DNA of 64,000 nucleotides from Epiperipatus broadwayi (lineage: Eukaryota > Onychophora > Udeonychophora > Euonychophora > Peripatidae): contig JAQFVV010000031.1 in the NCBI GenBank assembly GCA_028023455.1, positions 2,480,001-2,544,000 of the forward strand, read 5' to 3'. This document shows positions 36,861 through 48,349 of the stretch, piece by piece. The stretch's first letter is position 1; each line of letters begins with the position of its first letter. Made by a program: the position numbers and the translations under genes. A model generated the notes under the pieces. The model ran no database searches. It saw only the letters and a list, made by a program, of their open reading frames with translations, and was not told the origin of the DNA.

Positions 36861-37224
36861 CAATGGTCAACTGAGGACCCACAATGTATGGCCAACATCA
36901 ATCATCAGAGAATGACAATAGATTTACAATCTAGATTTTCCTATTTCTGCAAGGAAATACTAGAATTTTAATGCTATTTAACATCAGTCTTTATTAGATG
37001 CTTTATATATTGATATGTATAGAAAATTTTTAGATACTAAATCCAAAATATCAACTCAAAACCCAGCACTTATTTTGTATGTAATATTTAAGTAGAAACT
37101 CTGAAGTTTTCAGACATGAAAATGTCTTTTACTCCAGCTATCTAACTTAAATAGCTATATGGGACTGAAAATTCTAGCTTCTCACTGAGATGAGCCATAA
37201 ACTCAAAAACAATTGGTCTGTGGA
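36861..37224 (+). repeat. Interspersed repeat, copy 2, with a damaged hammerhead-like core
   Basis: Same family and orientation as 29648-30096. The core near 37179-37224 reads TTCTCA, CTGAGATGA, GCCATAAACTCA, AAAAC, GGTC, TGTGGA. Spacing and cut-site bases echo copy 1, but the CUGANGA and GAAA strands carry insertions and changes, so it cannot be an active ribozyme as it stands. Confidence 0.6.
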
Positions 37225-37562
37225 TAAGAGTTTTTTTGGATAAAGATTGTAAATATTTTCTCTTACTGCACTTATCAATTAAGAGCTTGTTTGAGCTATT
37301 AGTACACTCTCTGTATTAATTTTTCCATTATAAAATGGCTCTAAATTATATTTTATTTAATGCTTTATAAAGCCATAATGTATTTTAAAATGCATCTAGA
37401 CATTTGTATCATTTTATAAATTAACTTATTGCTTAATGTGAAGCATATAGCACCAAATAAGCATTCTGTACTAATTTCTAGTTTACAGTTTTTTAAAATA
37501 CAGTTCTTTTCATCCAGATAAATAATTATTCACTATTATACATTAAAAAATAAATACCTTAC
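37225..37562. other. Intron next to the 102-nt exon
   Basis: AT-rich intron just downstream of the donor site on the minus strand. Nothing else was seen. Confidence 0.6.
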
Positions 37563-37664
37563 CTTTAATCTAAAGCAGACCAGTCCTACAACCACTTGTC
37601 CTAAAATTTCAAATCGAGGATCTTGCCTTACTAAAGCTTCAAACTTTTTAGCTAAATAAACATG
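37563..37664 (-). CDS. 102-nt penultimate exon of the aromatic amino acid decarboxylase
   Basis: The exon encodes exactly 34 residues: [18 protein letters not shown], then [16 protein letters not shown]. This is the segment of DOPA/tyrosine/histidine decarboxylases that lies just before the C-terminal GSN block, and it joins to the exon at 4123 without a frame change. The acceptor is a T-run ending CAG (37667..37665) and the donor is AAG|GTAAGG. Both junctions are phase 0. The exon is too short to be noticed as an open frame, and its identity rests on the protein match plus splice sites. The next upstream exon, expected to contain a segment like LKLWF before this one, was not found on the minus strand up to 64000. 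An LTR element begins only about 210 bp upstream. Confidence 0.9.
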
Positions 37665-37875
37665 CTGAAAAAAAAAAAACAAGTAAATACAACATAAAAA
37701 TGTTTAGGCTTCAAATATTAATCTGTTTTTCAAAAGTAAAATTTAAACTTAAAAAAACAATTTGTCATGAAATACGAAAATTTAAATTTTATTTATTTGA
37801 GAGCAAAATCCATTTATATATTTCAACTATTTGAACAACTCTACCTGTGAAAACCATATATATATATATATATAT

Positions 37876-39841
37876 TGTAGCTGCCCCCCCGCCGGCTTCC
37901 TTTCCAAAAGCTCAGTAAAGTCACGTCCTTTATATCTAGATGCTTTTGCCGTACTCCTACGGTGACATTCTCGTGTTTTGGTTGATGGTTCACTTCTATG
38001 AACCCGCTGTGTTCTTGCATCTGGGGAATTACATAATGTTCTGTGAAGATAATTTCAAACACATATACACGTACGCTTTATTTATTTTATAGGTAAATTC
38101 GGATTGAATCCAAGTAGTAGGCGCCAGGAGAACTTTTATAAGAGTCTGCCACATATGTGCATAAGCTCACTCAACTATATCACAAAACATACCCATGCAT
38201 CACTCCAGTCGGAAGCAAGAAACGAACACAGCCAATATCGCCTTTCAAATTACATCGTATATGTGATCTTTCAATCACGATCAATCAGACTTATCATATG
38301 AGGGCCCGCCCTATATCCCACAGAATAAATTAATCAAAACTTAATATTAATCTAAGAGAGCATAATAAACATAAACATAAATATAATCAAATCCCAACAC
38401 CAAAAATATCAAATGCATTCATTCATATACAAACAAATTTGATCGCTCCAGCACTCATTCCCTATTATATAAATTTATGTTGAAATTCCAAGCAATTAAT
38501 AACAAAACATACTAGTTAAATAAATGTTTTATTTTAATCTGTACAATAACAATTTATGCAGGTATATGACCGGCAAGCCGAGATAATTTAAATATAGATT
38601 TAAAGGTGACTTCGCACATATTTTAAAGAATGTTAATCTGTAGACAAACTTATTTGGTTAGGTTCTCTAATCGTTCATTAATGGTCATGAGTAACTTTAT
38701 CATTTTAGCTTAATGTTCTTAATAGTTCTTGTTTTTAAAAGTTATTTTACTTTGGTGCATAAATGAGTACGATAATTTAAAGATAGCTACCTGTGGAATG
38801 TAGAAAGACTGTAAGAGGGATCCTGAGCGATGATTTCTTCTTTAACGAAGCATTCTGGCAATTTGCGAGGTCTCAAAAGTGTGTGTGGTCCTTATGTGAA
38901 GTTTCTCTGGTGTTACAACCATCCTAGGGGCAATCAGATGAGCTGAACACGGAGGTCCGGTGGTCAAGCCGTGAATTTTATGTTCAGCAACGCATCTCCG
39001 TTATATTTCTACATGAAAGTTAGATTTTATTTCTTCTCTAGTTCTAATTTTAATAATCCCCCTTAAAAGCGCTGTCCGGCCTTTTTGATCTCTTCCTTCC
39101 CGCCCTTACACCTTGAATTTTTTTCACCCAATCACTCCCATGCACCTGTGAGTCCCTTCATCTTATAAGTCCATCGAGTATTAACTCAATTCAGTGATTT
39201 CTGGGATCGTTTGCACCACTTTGGAATTTAACTCAATTTGACCATTTTTTTCAGGTATTGTTTCGCTGGAGACAGAAGTCTGAGTTGTACAATAGCAGTG
39301 TACATTTTTTCTCACCTCTGTTTCTAAATTCGGCTTATTTTATCTAGGCGTACCAGCACATATCCTGCCTATTGTTTCAATTTCTCTAATTTTACATTTA
39401 CTAATTACCCCCATTTAAAATAATTTTAGATCGCTTGGAATTTCAGAACATATTGCAAATTAATTAATTCATTTTCCCCTTTTGTTTAAAATGACTCAAA
39501 TGATTTAATAAAAATGTCAAACTTGCGTTCAATCATTCATCTTTCTTTATTTAATTAAAAAAATGCAAAAAAAAACTTACAACTAATGATTACAGATTTA
39601 TTCTTTAAAAAAAAAACAAAATAATAAAAAAAACTCTTTTACTTTTTTATTTCAATAAATTTGACAGGTACTCTTATATAGCTGCGATCATGCTTTAGAA
39701 ACGGCTGTTTCTAGTTTATTATTAAAGCAAGACCGTTTTTTTAAAAGTTTTGTTCCTGTCATTCATTTCATCAATTGAATATATGTTTAATATAACCTCA
39801 TATGCCTGGGTTCAAATCCCATGTAACGCTATTTTGTTACA
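37876..39841 (-). repeat. 3' LTR (1966 bp)
   Basis: Direct repeat of 41866-43822. A TATATAAGAG promoter-like box lies at 39671-39680 and an AATAAA-containing stretch near 38075-38090, both on the minus strand. A short U3 and a long R/U5 are therefore likely (inference). The left end has TGTAGC instead of TGTAAC. Confidence 0.95.
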
Positions 39842-39854
39842 TATCTCCCCGCCC
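39842..39854 (-). promoter_or_regulatory. Polypurine tract
   Basis: The minus strand reads GGGCGGGGAGATA immediately before the 3' LTR, the expected place for plus-strand DNA priming. Confidence 0.75.
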
Positions 39855-39906
39855 GGTGTAGAGTAAAATCCGAGGTTGCGGGTTTTAGCTCTGAGAAGAA
39901 GCCAAG

Positions 39907-41101
39907 TTATTCGGCCCTCTTCAGTGCCCTTGCATTGAAAGTCCCCTTAATCACCTTTCCTCGCGCCAGTACCAAGGCATTATTCCCGTATGCCCTGACA
40001 ATCTCATATGGGCCATCGTAGAGGTCAAGAAACTTCTTGAATATGTTCTGTTCTGGCCGACTGACCGGATTTGATCTTACCATAACTCTGTCTCCCACAG
40101 TGAATGTGTTTTGGATTGGCCTATCGGTCTGCCTTCGCTTTTCCCCCATATGTTCTAATCTCCGTAATGCTACCTGGTTATCATGTTTTCAGTCCACTCC
40201 CCCTGTCCAGATCGCAGGTCTATCATCGTAAGGATACGGTATCAGTCGTCCGTAATGAAGTCGACTTGGTTCAAGCCCAGTGGACTCATTTTTTGAGGTA
40301 TTGATCATATCAACGATCCAGGGAATTTCCCGAACCCATTTCCGATGATCTCCTGCAGTGTATACACGGAATAGCCGCCCCAACTCATGCATCACCCGCT
40401 CGCATGGGTTGCTTTGCAGATTCCAGATAGACGTCATATGATGTTTGACCCCAATTCGGTTCACCCATTGTCTCCACGTCTTGGATACGAATGGCGTACC
40501 ATGATAAAATGCACTTAGGCTTCCCGATGATGGGAAACTGTTTGGTTTCCAACAGTTTGATGGTCTGGTTCACATTTGCCTGGGCCATAGGGTACGCCGT
40601 GACCATTTTGGAGCACAAATTATAAGTAACCAGTAAATATCTTTTCCCCCCAAACATTGGCAATGGGCCGTAGTAATCAATAGCCAAAGTGTGGTTTAGC
40701 TCCTGGACGATAATCGGTATCTGCGATCCTTCATTTGATTGGTTTAATGGTTTTGTCCTCGCACAGACCTCACACTTCCGGAGTCTTCTGGCAATGTCTT
40801 GGGACATCCCTGGCCAATAAAACCAATTACTAAGGTACCCCTCAGTCTTGCTGGTTCCGTAATGGCCACGTTCCTGATGTGTCTTATCCACCAGTTGATC
40901 CCGCATTTCCTTCGGTATTACGATACGGGTTTGTTTCCCATTCCCAGTTTTCCTTTGGACATGGCTGCATGCAATTGCTATCTTCGATTCTTCGCTGAAC
41001 TGCCCGCATGAGAACAACCTCTTCAGACTTTCCACATGTCGACATGGGCTTTCGTCTCCCTTCCCTTCGAACTGTTCGAGTTTAATCCACTTTCCCTCCA
41101 T
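39907..41101 (-). pseudogene. Gag-like start joined to broken Ty3/Gypsy integrase
   Basis: The first frame (41101..40385) opens with a gag-like segment (KLEQFEGKGDESP, FSEESKIAIACSH). After about residue 55 it becomes integrase: HQERGHYG..CEVCAR is the HHCC zinc domain and LAIDYYGPLP..RYLLVTYNLCSK holds the first catalytic Asp. Around 40500 the frame is lost by a small deletion and the block expected to carry the second catalytic Asp is not intact. The core continues in another frame (40464..40189), including the Glu region NPCERVMHELG. A TGA at 40189-40191 is followed in the same frame by the C-terminal module with the GPY/F motif YDGPYEIVRAYG (40149..39907). The protein is dead. The gag identity is inference; integrase is certain. 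Confidence 0.9.
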
Positions 41102-41845
41102 TCTGTTTGATGCCCAATTTGTAATTAATTGTAGTAATCCACGGCTCGTTATCTACTACTCCGCGGGTCCCACTGACTGTCTTATTCTATCCTCAGATGC
41201 TCCTTGCCCTTCAGAATTCCCACAGCTCCTGTCATTCCTCCAATTTGGTTTCTATCGCTCATACTATTCCAGGTCCCTCTGTTCCCTCCATTTCTATTCA
41301 GCAGCTATCGATTATATGTGCAGCTATATCTATTATATGGTTATATGCGTCTTTATATATATACGCTATGTTGACTTCTTTCTTTAGCCCCCTTTTCTTT
41401 TTAAGTAAAACAAAACTCCTAACAAGATCCCAGTTACAGTACTTCCTTTGTGCAAGAATATAAATACGTCTTTTAACGATGTATTATTTATTTGCGCTTA
41501 AATTATTTGCATTTGATTTTAACATAGAAATTAATTTATGAATTTGCTTCCTTTTAATATACGATCTTTCCTACACGGAATCCCGCTATTCCACAGCCTT
41601 CTACCACTATTAAGTACATTCGGACGCTTGATTATTTTAGTGCTAATAAGAGAACTAAACCCCTTTCCCACTCCCTTAAGCAACGTTTAATGATTTTATT
41701 TTATGGTGATTCTGAAAATTTCCCCCCGCTTTAATAGATAATTTATTCTGTTATTTCGAGCGCCCTCTCTCTTTTAAATTTGCTTTCGTTGTTAGAAATG
41801 GCAGCTGTATCCACATTGGTCCCACCACTTGAAACAATAGTTTTG
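41102..41845 (-). other. Untranslated leader of the LTR element
   Basis: Non-coding interior between the primer-binding site and the first ATG at 41101. It shows no long frame on the element's strand. Confidence 0.6.
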
Positions 41846-41863
41846 GGCCACGTTGACGCGCCA
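41846..41863 (-). promoter_or_regulatory. Primer-binding site, probably for tRNA-Lys
   Basis: Two bases inside the 5' LTR the minus strand reads TGGCGCGTCAACGTGGCC. It matches the tRNA-Lys-complementary form of many retroelements (TGGCGCCCAACGTGGGGC) in most positions, including the 5' TGGCGC and the CAACGTGG block. Confidence 0.75.
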
Positions 41864-41865
41864 AA

Positions 41866-43822
41866 TGTAACCACCCCCGCCGGCTTCCTTTCCGAAAGCC
41901 CAGTAAAGTCACGTCCTTTATATCTGGACGCTTTTGCCATACTCCTATGGTGACATTCTCATGTTTTGGTTGATGGTTCACTTCTATGAACCTGCTGTGT
42001 TCTTGCGTCTGGGGAATTACATAATGTTCTGTGAAGATAATTTCAAACACATATACACGTACGCTTTATTTATTTTATACGTAAATTCGGATTGAATCCA
42101 AGTAGTAGGCACCAGGAGAACTTTTATAAGAGTCCGCCACGTATGTGCATAAGCTCACTTAACTATATCACAAAACATGCCCGTGCATCACTCCAGTCGG
42201 AAGCAAGAAACGAACACAGCCAATATCGCCTTTCAAATTACATCGTATATGTGATCTTTCAATCACGATCAATCAGACTTATCATATGAGGGCCCGCCCT
42301 ATATCCCACAGAATAAATTAATCAAAACTTAATATTAATCTAAGAGAGCATAATAAACATAAATATAATCAAATCCCAACACCAAAAATATCAAATGCAT
42401 TCATTCATATACAAACAAATTTGATCGCTCCAGCACTCATTCCCTATTATATAAATTTATGTTGAAATTCCAAGCAATTAATAACAAAACATACTAGTTA
42501 AATAAATGTTTTATTTTAATCTGTTCAATAACAATTCATGCAGGTATATGACCGGCAAGCCGAGATAATTTAAATATAGATTTAAAAGTGACTTCGCACA
42601 TATTTTAAAGAATGTTAATCTGTAGACAAACTTATTTGGTTAGGTTCTCTAATCGTTCATTAATGGTCATGAGTAACTTTATCACTTTAGCTTAATGTTC
42701 TTAATAGTTCTTGTTTTTAAAGTTATTTTACTTTGGTGCATAAATGAGTACGATAATTTAAAGATAGCTACCTGTGGAATGTAGAAAGACTGTAAGAGGG
42801 ATCCTGAGCGATGATTTCTTCTTTAATGAAGCATTCTGGCAATTTGCGAGGTCTCAAAAGCGTGTGTGGTCCTTATGTGAAGTTTCTCCGGTGTTACAAG
42901 CATCCTAGGGGCAATCAGCTGAGCTGGACGCAGAGGTCCGGCGGTCAAGCCGCAAATTTTATGTTCAGCAACGCATCTCCGTTACATTTCTACACGAAAG
43001 TTAGATTTTATTTCTTCTCTAGTTCTAATTTTAATAATCCCCCTTAAAAGCGCTGTCCGGCCTTTTTGATCTCTTCCTTCCCGCCCTTACACCTTGAATT
43101 TTTTCACCCAATCACTCCCATGCACCTGTGAGTCCCTTCATCTTATAAGTCCATCGAGTATTAACTCAATTCAGTGATTTCTGGGATCGTTTGCACCACT
43201 TTGGAATTTAACTCAATTTGACCATTTTTTCAGGTATTGTTTCGCTGGAGACAGAAGTCTGAGTTGTACAATAGCAGTGTACACTTTTTCTCCCCTCTGT
43301 TTCTAAATTTGGCTTATTTTATCTAGGCTTACCAGCACATATCCTGCCTATTGTTTCAATTTCTCTAATTTTACATTTACTAATTACCCCCATTTAAAAT
43401 AATTTTAGATCGCTTGGAATTTCAGAACATATTGCAAATTAATTAATTCATTTTCCCCTTTTGTTCAAAATGACTCAAATGATTTAATAAAAATGTCAAA
43501 CTTGCGTTCAATCATTCATCTTTCTTTATTTAATTAAAAAAATCAAAAAAAAAAACTTACAACTAATGATTACAGATTTATTCTGTAAAAAAAAAAACAA
43601 AATAATAAAAAAAACTCTTTTACTTTTTTATTTCAATAAATTTGACAGGTACTCTTATATAGCTGCGATCATGCTTTAGAAACGGCTGTTTCTCATTTAT
43701 TATTAAAGCAAGACCGTTTTTTTAAAAGTTTTGTTCCTGTCATTCATTTCGTCAATTGAATATATGTTTAATATAACCTCATATGCCTGGGTTCAAATCC
43801 CATGTAACGCTATTCCGTTACA
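41866..43822 (-). repeat. 5' LTR (1957 bp)
   Basis: Direct repeat of 37876-39841 with intact TGTAAC..GTTACA ends. Confidence 0.95.
43652..43661 (-). promoter_or_regulatory. TATA-like box of the 5' LTR
   Basis: The minus strand reads TATATAAGAG about 160 bp into the LTR, conserved in the other LTR. It would start element transcription if active. Confidence 0.5.
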
Positions 43823-46800
43823 ATATATATATATATATATATTGTGACCTTACAGATTGGCACCATGAAGAAATGTGAAAAGTTTATATTATGCCAACAA
43901 TGATCAAAGGTAACTAATAAGAAAAAAATGAATTGTAGTATAACTTAATGTTTTAAATTTGGTTGAAAAGTTATCAGGATCTTAGTTATGGTGCACCAAT
44001 CATTAAAATTCCTTTAAATGTTTATTCATTAAATTTCTAACCTACTGCTTATTGCCATTCCAAGATCTAACTTATATGTGTGGGTGCATGTTTATTTGCA
44101 TCATCTCACACTTCACACCTCATTCATATTTCTAGTCATCACTCAAAATATTCATCCTGTAATAGCATTATTTATTTGCCATAGAAATTGTTAATAACTC
44201 AGTTATTAATAGACTTCTGGATTAATGGAAAAACAGATACACCCACACACACCATTAGTTAACATAATTTTTTTTATTTCCTATTTATTAATTATTTATT
44301 GCACAAAATTCTTCATTTAAAATTATAAAGGTTATTTTATTTATTATTAATTTATATTTGTAACTTAATATTTTTTTTTTATTGTTTCAAAACTCTATTC
44401 TTAACATTTCACAAGCAGTACATTCTTGCATATTGTTAAACTCATTATAAAACTAAAAAAAAGAGGCGTGACTAAGTTACAGGAGACTTCAGAAAGAAAA
44501 AAAATTTAAAGAGGACTTCAGAAAACAATTTTAGAGAAGGTGGAATAATTTTCTAAAAGAAAATATAATAAAACAAGTGAATTTAACAATTTCATTGGAT
44601 TCCTCACTATCTCTTTAATAAGGAAACTTTTATACTACTCAAGAATAAATGCCAACATATGATTCTGAAGGACTCCAGATGATATTTTCTAAAATGAAAG
44701 GCTAAACATTCAGAGACACACCAGTTTCTAGCTTTTTATCAACTCACAGTTTGAACTTATTTTATCCATAATGCATAGATATTACTTAGAAAAATCACTA
44801 ATACAAATTTATTATAATGTATTTTTAATAAATAGTGTGGCATTGGAATTATGTAAAGTAGTCATAATAACAAGAACTGGAAAATTTATGCTGGACTATG
44901 TAATGGAATATTTGAGTGACTCTTCTGTGCAATGAATTCCTTATTTTATTATATATAAAAAAAGGCTGAGACAAAAATTATTCATTATAGTATTCTACAT
45001 TATTATAATAATTATGTACCTTAAATTACCTAACCATTCGTACTCATGTAGGAGTGAAAGAATGCATGACAATAATACTTGATAATTATTTACCAGAAGG
45101 ATATAAATGTGGATGATTAAATAACCTTGATTTTGATCATCATTAAAGATGTATTAAATATTGGAATTTAGACAAAACAAAGTTTATAAAAAAAATAAAA
45201 AATGGATCCAATTACTTGCAAAAGTTGCTTATAATGTCCATTAGGAAATCCCAAGAACATTGGAAATTATTACTGTTCCTTTTGCCAAATTTATGTTTAA
45301 CCTGCAGGAATAATATTCGTATTTTTAATGTTTGTTATTCATCTTATCATCGTGAGCTACATGTGCATTTTCATTTATTTAAAGCTTCAAGTATGAACTA
45401 AAAATATAAAAAAGTAAAAAAAATTACAAAGGGAACTTTTATTTTAATGACAGAAGGTTTGATATGCATTTCTTCCTTCACATATGATAGATATACAGAT
45501 GTATTTATTTATGTTTATTTTGACATTAATTTTTATTATTATTATTATAAATTTTGTGTATCCAATTTCCTCTAGAACTTCTTGGAAAGTTTGGTATAAG
45601 TTATACTAAACCGTTAATATTTTTTTGTTGTATTATGTAAATATTATATATTCCCATGCTCATATTATTAGTGCAAATTGAATACTTTATCATTATTCAT
45701 TAATTATTTATAGTAAACAGATACATGAAAACATTTAGGCCAGTATTTACAAATGATTAAGCTTATTTAATAGTATTCATACTAATTTGAAACTCGATGT
45801 TTATAAATTTTAAAGATATTGGATTCATTTATAATTTAGTTAATGCTAATATTGTCTGATGTAATTTGGAAATTATTTTATACGTGATCATATATTCGTG
45901 CATGTGTGTACTATCATAAATGATTTATAAAAGTCAGATTTACTTCTTTGTTTTTCTATTGGTTTCAGTTTGGTGCCATATGTTAAAGGAAGATGAAGAA
46001 TTATGAGTTTGTATGCTTATAGATTTGTTTATATATGAAATGCGATGAGTGCATTTGGATGAAGAAGCGATTGAAGGGATGATTTTTGCTATGTGGATTG
46101 AGTAATACTCTCCTTGATTACTTACTTAAAAAACTGTGGGTGGTAGTGTATTTTCTTGCTTGATAGCATATGATGAAATAGTTGTATTTCTTAAATGAAG
46201 TGGCAAATGCCCCATTAATTGATGATAAGTTGGCTGAGTTCCGCAACATTTGTGTCCTAAAAGTTGATAGATATTTATTGAAGAATTAAGTTTGAATTTG
46301 GAGTTTTGGTTAACCCTCATACACATATATGTGAATATTTATTTATTATTTCCCTCTCCTTCTTTATTCCAGCATAATTATTTTCAGATAGTATATGTTA
46401 GTTATATCAGATAAATGTTTTATGGATTTCTATAATATTCTTGAAATAAGATTATTAATTTAATGATTAGCCCATTGCACCATCCATATTGTAAGGTTTA
46501 TTTATTCTGCAAGTAAACTGATAGAAATATAATTAATACATGTGTGTGCTTGTGAAAATATGATAAACCTAGAGATATAGAAAAAGGTCATCGCTGGAAT
46601 TGTAAGTTCTGAGTAATTTATCATATCATATCACATATTATCATTATTTCATTCATTATTATTGTTGGTAATTCATCCTCCCGGTATAAATGTAATATTG
46701 TATTACAAAATTTTATTTTATTTTAAGGCAGTTAACAAAATGATTACTTAATTTCAGATAACAGATATAGATTTGTAAGCATACGGAAATAGTTAAAATG

Positions 46801-48032
46801 ATGTTAATTTTTTTTTTCATGTGTCATAGCATCAGCCGGAAAGCAAACCCACTAACCCAGGACTACTGCTTGTAAGGACCTCTCGACCACCATAACGTTT
46901 TCTTGGTTTATTAAGAGCACAGAGTGGGAATATAGAATTATTTTGAGTTGCTAATAATTAAACTAATTGAATTGTAAATATGATTGAAACCACATATAAT
47001 AGGCAGAGCCTCCAAATATTAAATGGTATTTTGTGTAATTTAAATGTTATTTTATTGTATCCAAGTGTTATTTAGTAAAGTTTGTAATCAACGTAAGTTG
47101 CTGTTAAATCATCATCAATGTGTATGTGTCTTATAATAAATGTTTTGTTAAAGTAAGATTCCCTCTTAATTATTTTAGCATATACGTTCGATTGACCATT
47201 TCCACACACACATATGTTCAATATAATATAATTATGACATCTATCAGTTTCATAGTATGTGCCATGATAACATTGAGTTAATTGATTCAAACATTGCAAA
47301 TGTCAAGAATAGATTATATCTTATTTAAATTTGTATCACTTGTCAGTTTAATAATATATGCCATTTTTTTAAACAATACAGAATTAATAGCTCCAAACAT
47401 TGTATAATGCCAAGATGTAATTTTACCTTGTTTAGAATAGATAGTGATGTGAGATAAAATGTACCCATCCTTATCATTGACTATCCGTAATTTTATTGTA
47501 ATAGATGTCAATTTCACAATAGTCCTCATTGATTAATAATCATATGATATTAGGATTGACATATTGTTTCTATAGCAGAGCCCTGAGATTAATTCATCAT
47601 TTAATAAACATTGATAGAGCTGTTCAATCTAAATTGAATGCCAGTAGATTGATTATTGTTGTAGTAATCCCCAAACTTATTAGATGAGTGGCATGATTGG
47701 TCTAGCATGTATTTGGATGAAGAGAGAATTGAGTATATCATGATTTGAGTTAATCCATAAATTGATTCCTTTTGATAGGTTAAGTAAATGCTTATAATAT
47801 AATTAAATAAACACTATATAATTGTTGCCTATAAATGCTTCTCTCATCCCATTTGCATTCTAGATGACTACAATACTCTATAACCTCAACTGGACTAAGC
47901 TGTAAATTAATAGTTAAATAAGAGTCTTATCAATAACTATAGATGCAATCTAGATTATAAATTTATTCTATCATGTATAGAATTGGCACCTGGGCATTTA
48001 TTTGTGCATAAAGCGATATAGGTGAAGAGTGA
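43823..48032. other. AT-rich DNA, no gene supported
   Basis: It starts with the TA run interrupted by the LTR element. A 66-codon minus-strand open frame at 46326..46126 (LGHKCCGTQPTYHQLMGHLP) lies in a block flanked by repeat-like phrases; tttggatgaagaagcgattga near 46056 recurs in variant form near 47710. It is therefore probably part of an unidentified repeat. No decarboxylase exon was found. Confidence 0.45.
46830..46893 (-). repeat. tRNA-like relic
   Basis: The minus strand has TGGTCGAGAGG, a good A-box match, followed about 40 bases on by GGTTTGCTTTCC, a poor B-box match, and then an A-rich tract. It may be a SINE head or tRNA pseudogene. Acceptor-stem pairing is not convincing. Confidence 0.3.
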
Positions 48033-48105
48033 AGAGGTTACAATATATATATATATATATGTATATTGTAATCATTATATATATATATATATATATATAA
48101 TGATT
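48033..48105. repeat. Palindromic TA microsatellite block
   Basis: GGTTACAATATAT..ATATTGTAATC is followed by a second TA run and a mirrored TAATGATTAC. A similar frame (TTACAATAT..ATATTGTAACC or ATTGTGACC) surrounds the TA runs near 14483 and 43816. Confidence 0.75.
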
Positions 48106-48349
48106 ACATCATAGTAGTAAAGAAACAACTTTACATTTTACATGGTCTAAAAATCAGAAAACATGTTTGGTGAGAAACTAAAATAAGGCCATTAAGTGAT
48201 TAAAATATTAATTATTACATACTAATAAGAATAAAAAATGACATTACAACATGAAGCATGTTAACATATTTTAACAACAACTGACATTAAGATCAACACA
48301 AATCAAAACATATCATCATGAATATTTGAATATCACGCCAACATTAAAA

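Larger units (their letters stand above)
4124..37562 (-). other. 33.4-kb last intron of the decarboxylase gene
   Basis: Minus-strand donor GTAAGG sits at 37562..37557 immediately after the CFRLK codons. The acceptor is TTTTTTTAAG, ending at 4124. Both borders are phase 0. The intron contains the inverted repeat at 6.7-8.2 kb, LINE fragments in both orientations, the DNA transposon with its nested LINE, the hammerhead-bearing repeat and the minus-strand LINE relic. Outside those it is AT-rich with no gene I can support. Confidence 0.85.
37876..43822 (-). mobile_element. Internally deleted Ty3/Gypsy LTR retrotransposon
   Basis: Two direct LTRs of about 1.96 kb enclose a 2.0-kb interior. The coding strand is minus, so the 5' LTR is 41866-43822 and the 3' LTR is 37876-39841. 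Ends are TGTAAC..GTTACA. The LTRs differ by roughly 2-3 percent by eye, mostly transitions, plus small indels such as a 12-bp loss in the right copy. It sits in a TA microsatellite, so a target duplication cannot be read. Interior features are a primer-binding site, a gag-like start fused to integrase, and a polypurine tract. Protease, reverse transcriptase and RNase H are absent. Confidence 0.95.

Noticed and set aside
38104-38301. 65-codon open frame present in both LTRs (also 42092-42289)
   Set aside because: It lies inside the LTR on the strand opposite to the element's coding strand. Its presence in both copies reflects LTR duplication, not selection.
39808-39826. B-box-like ggttcaaatccc near the end of both LTRs
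   Set aside because: No A box at tRNA-like spacing and no cloverleaf, so it is not called as a tRNA or SINE.
46126-46326. 66-codon minus-strand frame with protein-like composition
   Set aside because: It resembles no decarboxylase segment, has no splice context I can defend, and lies among repeat-like phrases.
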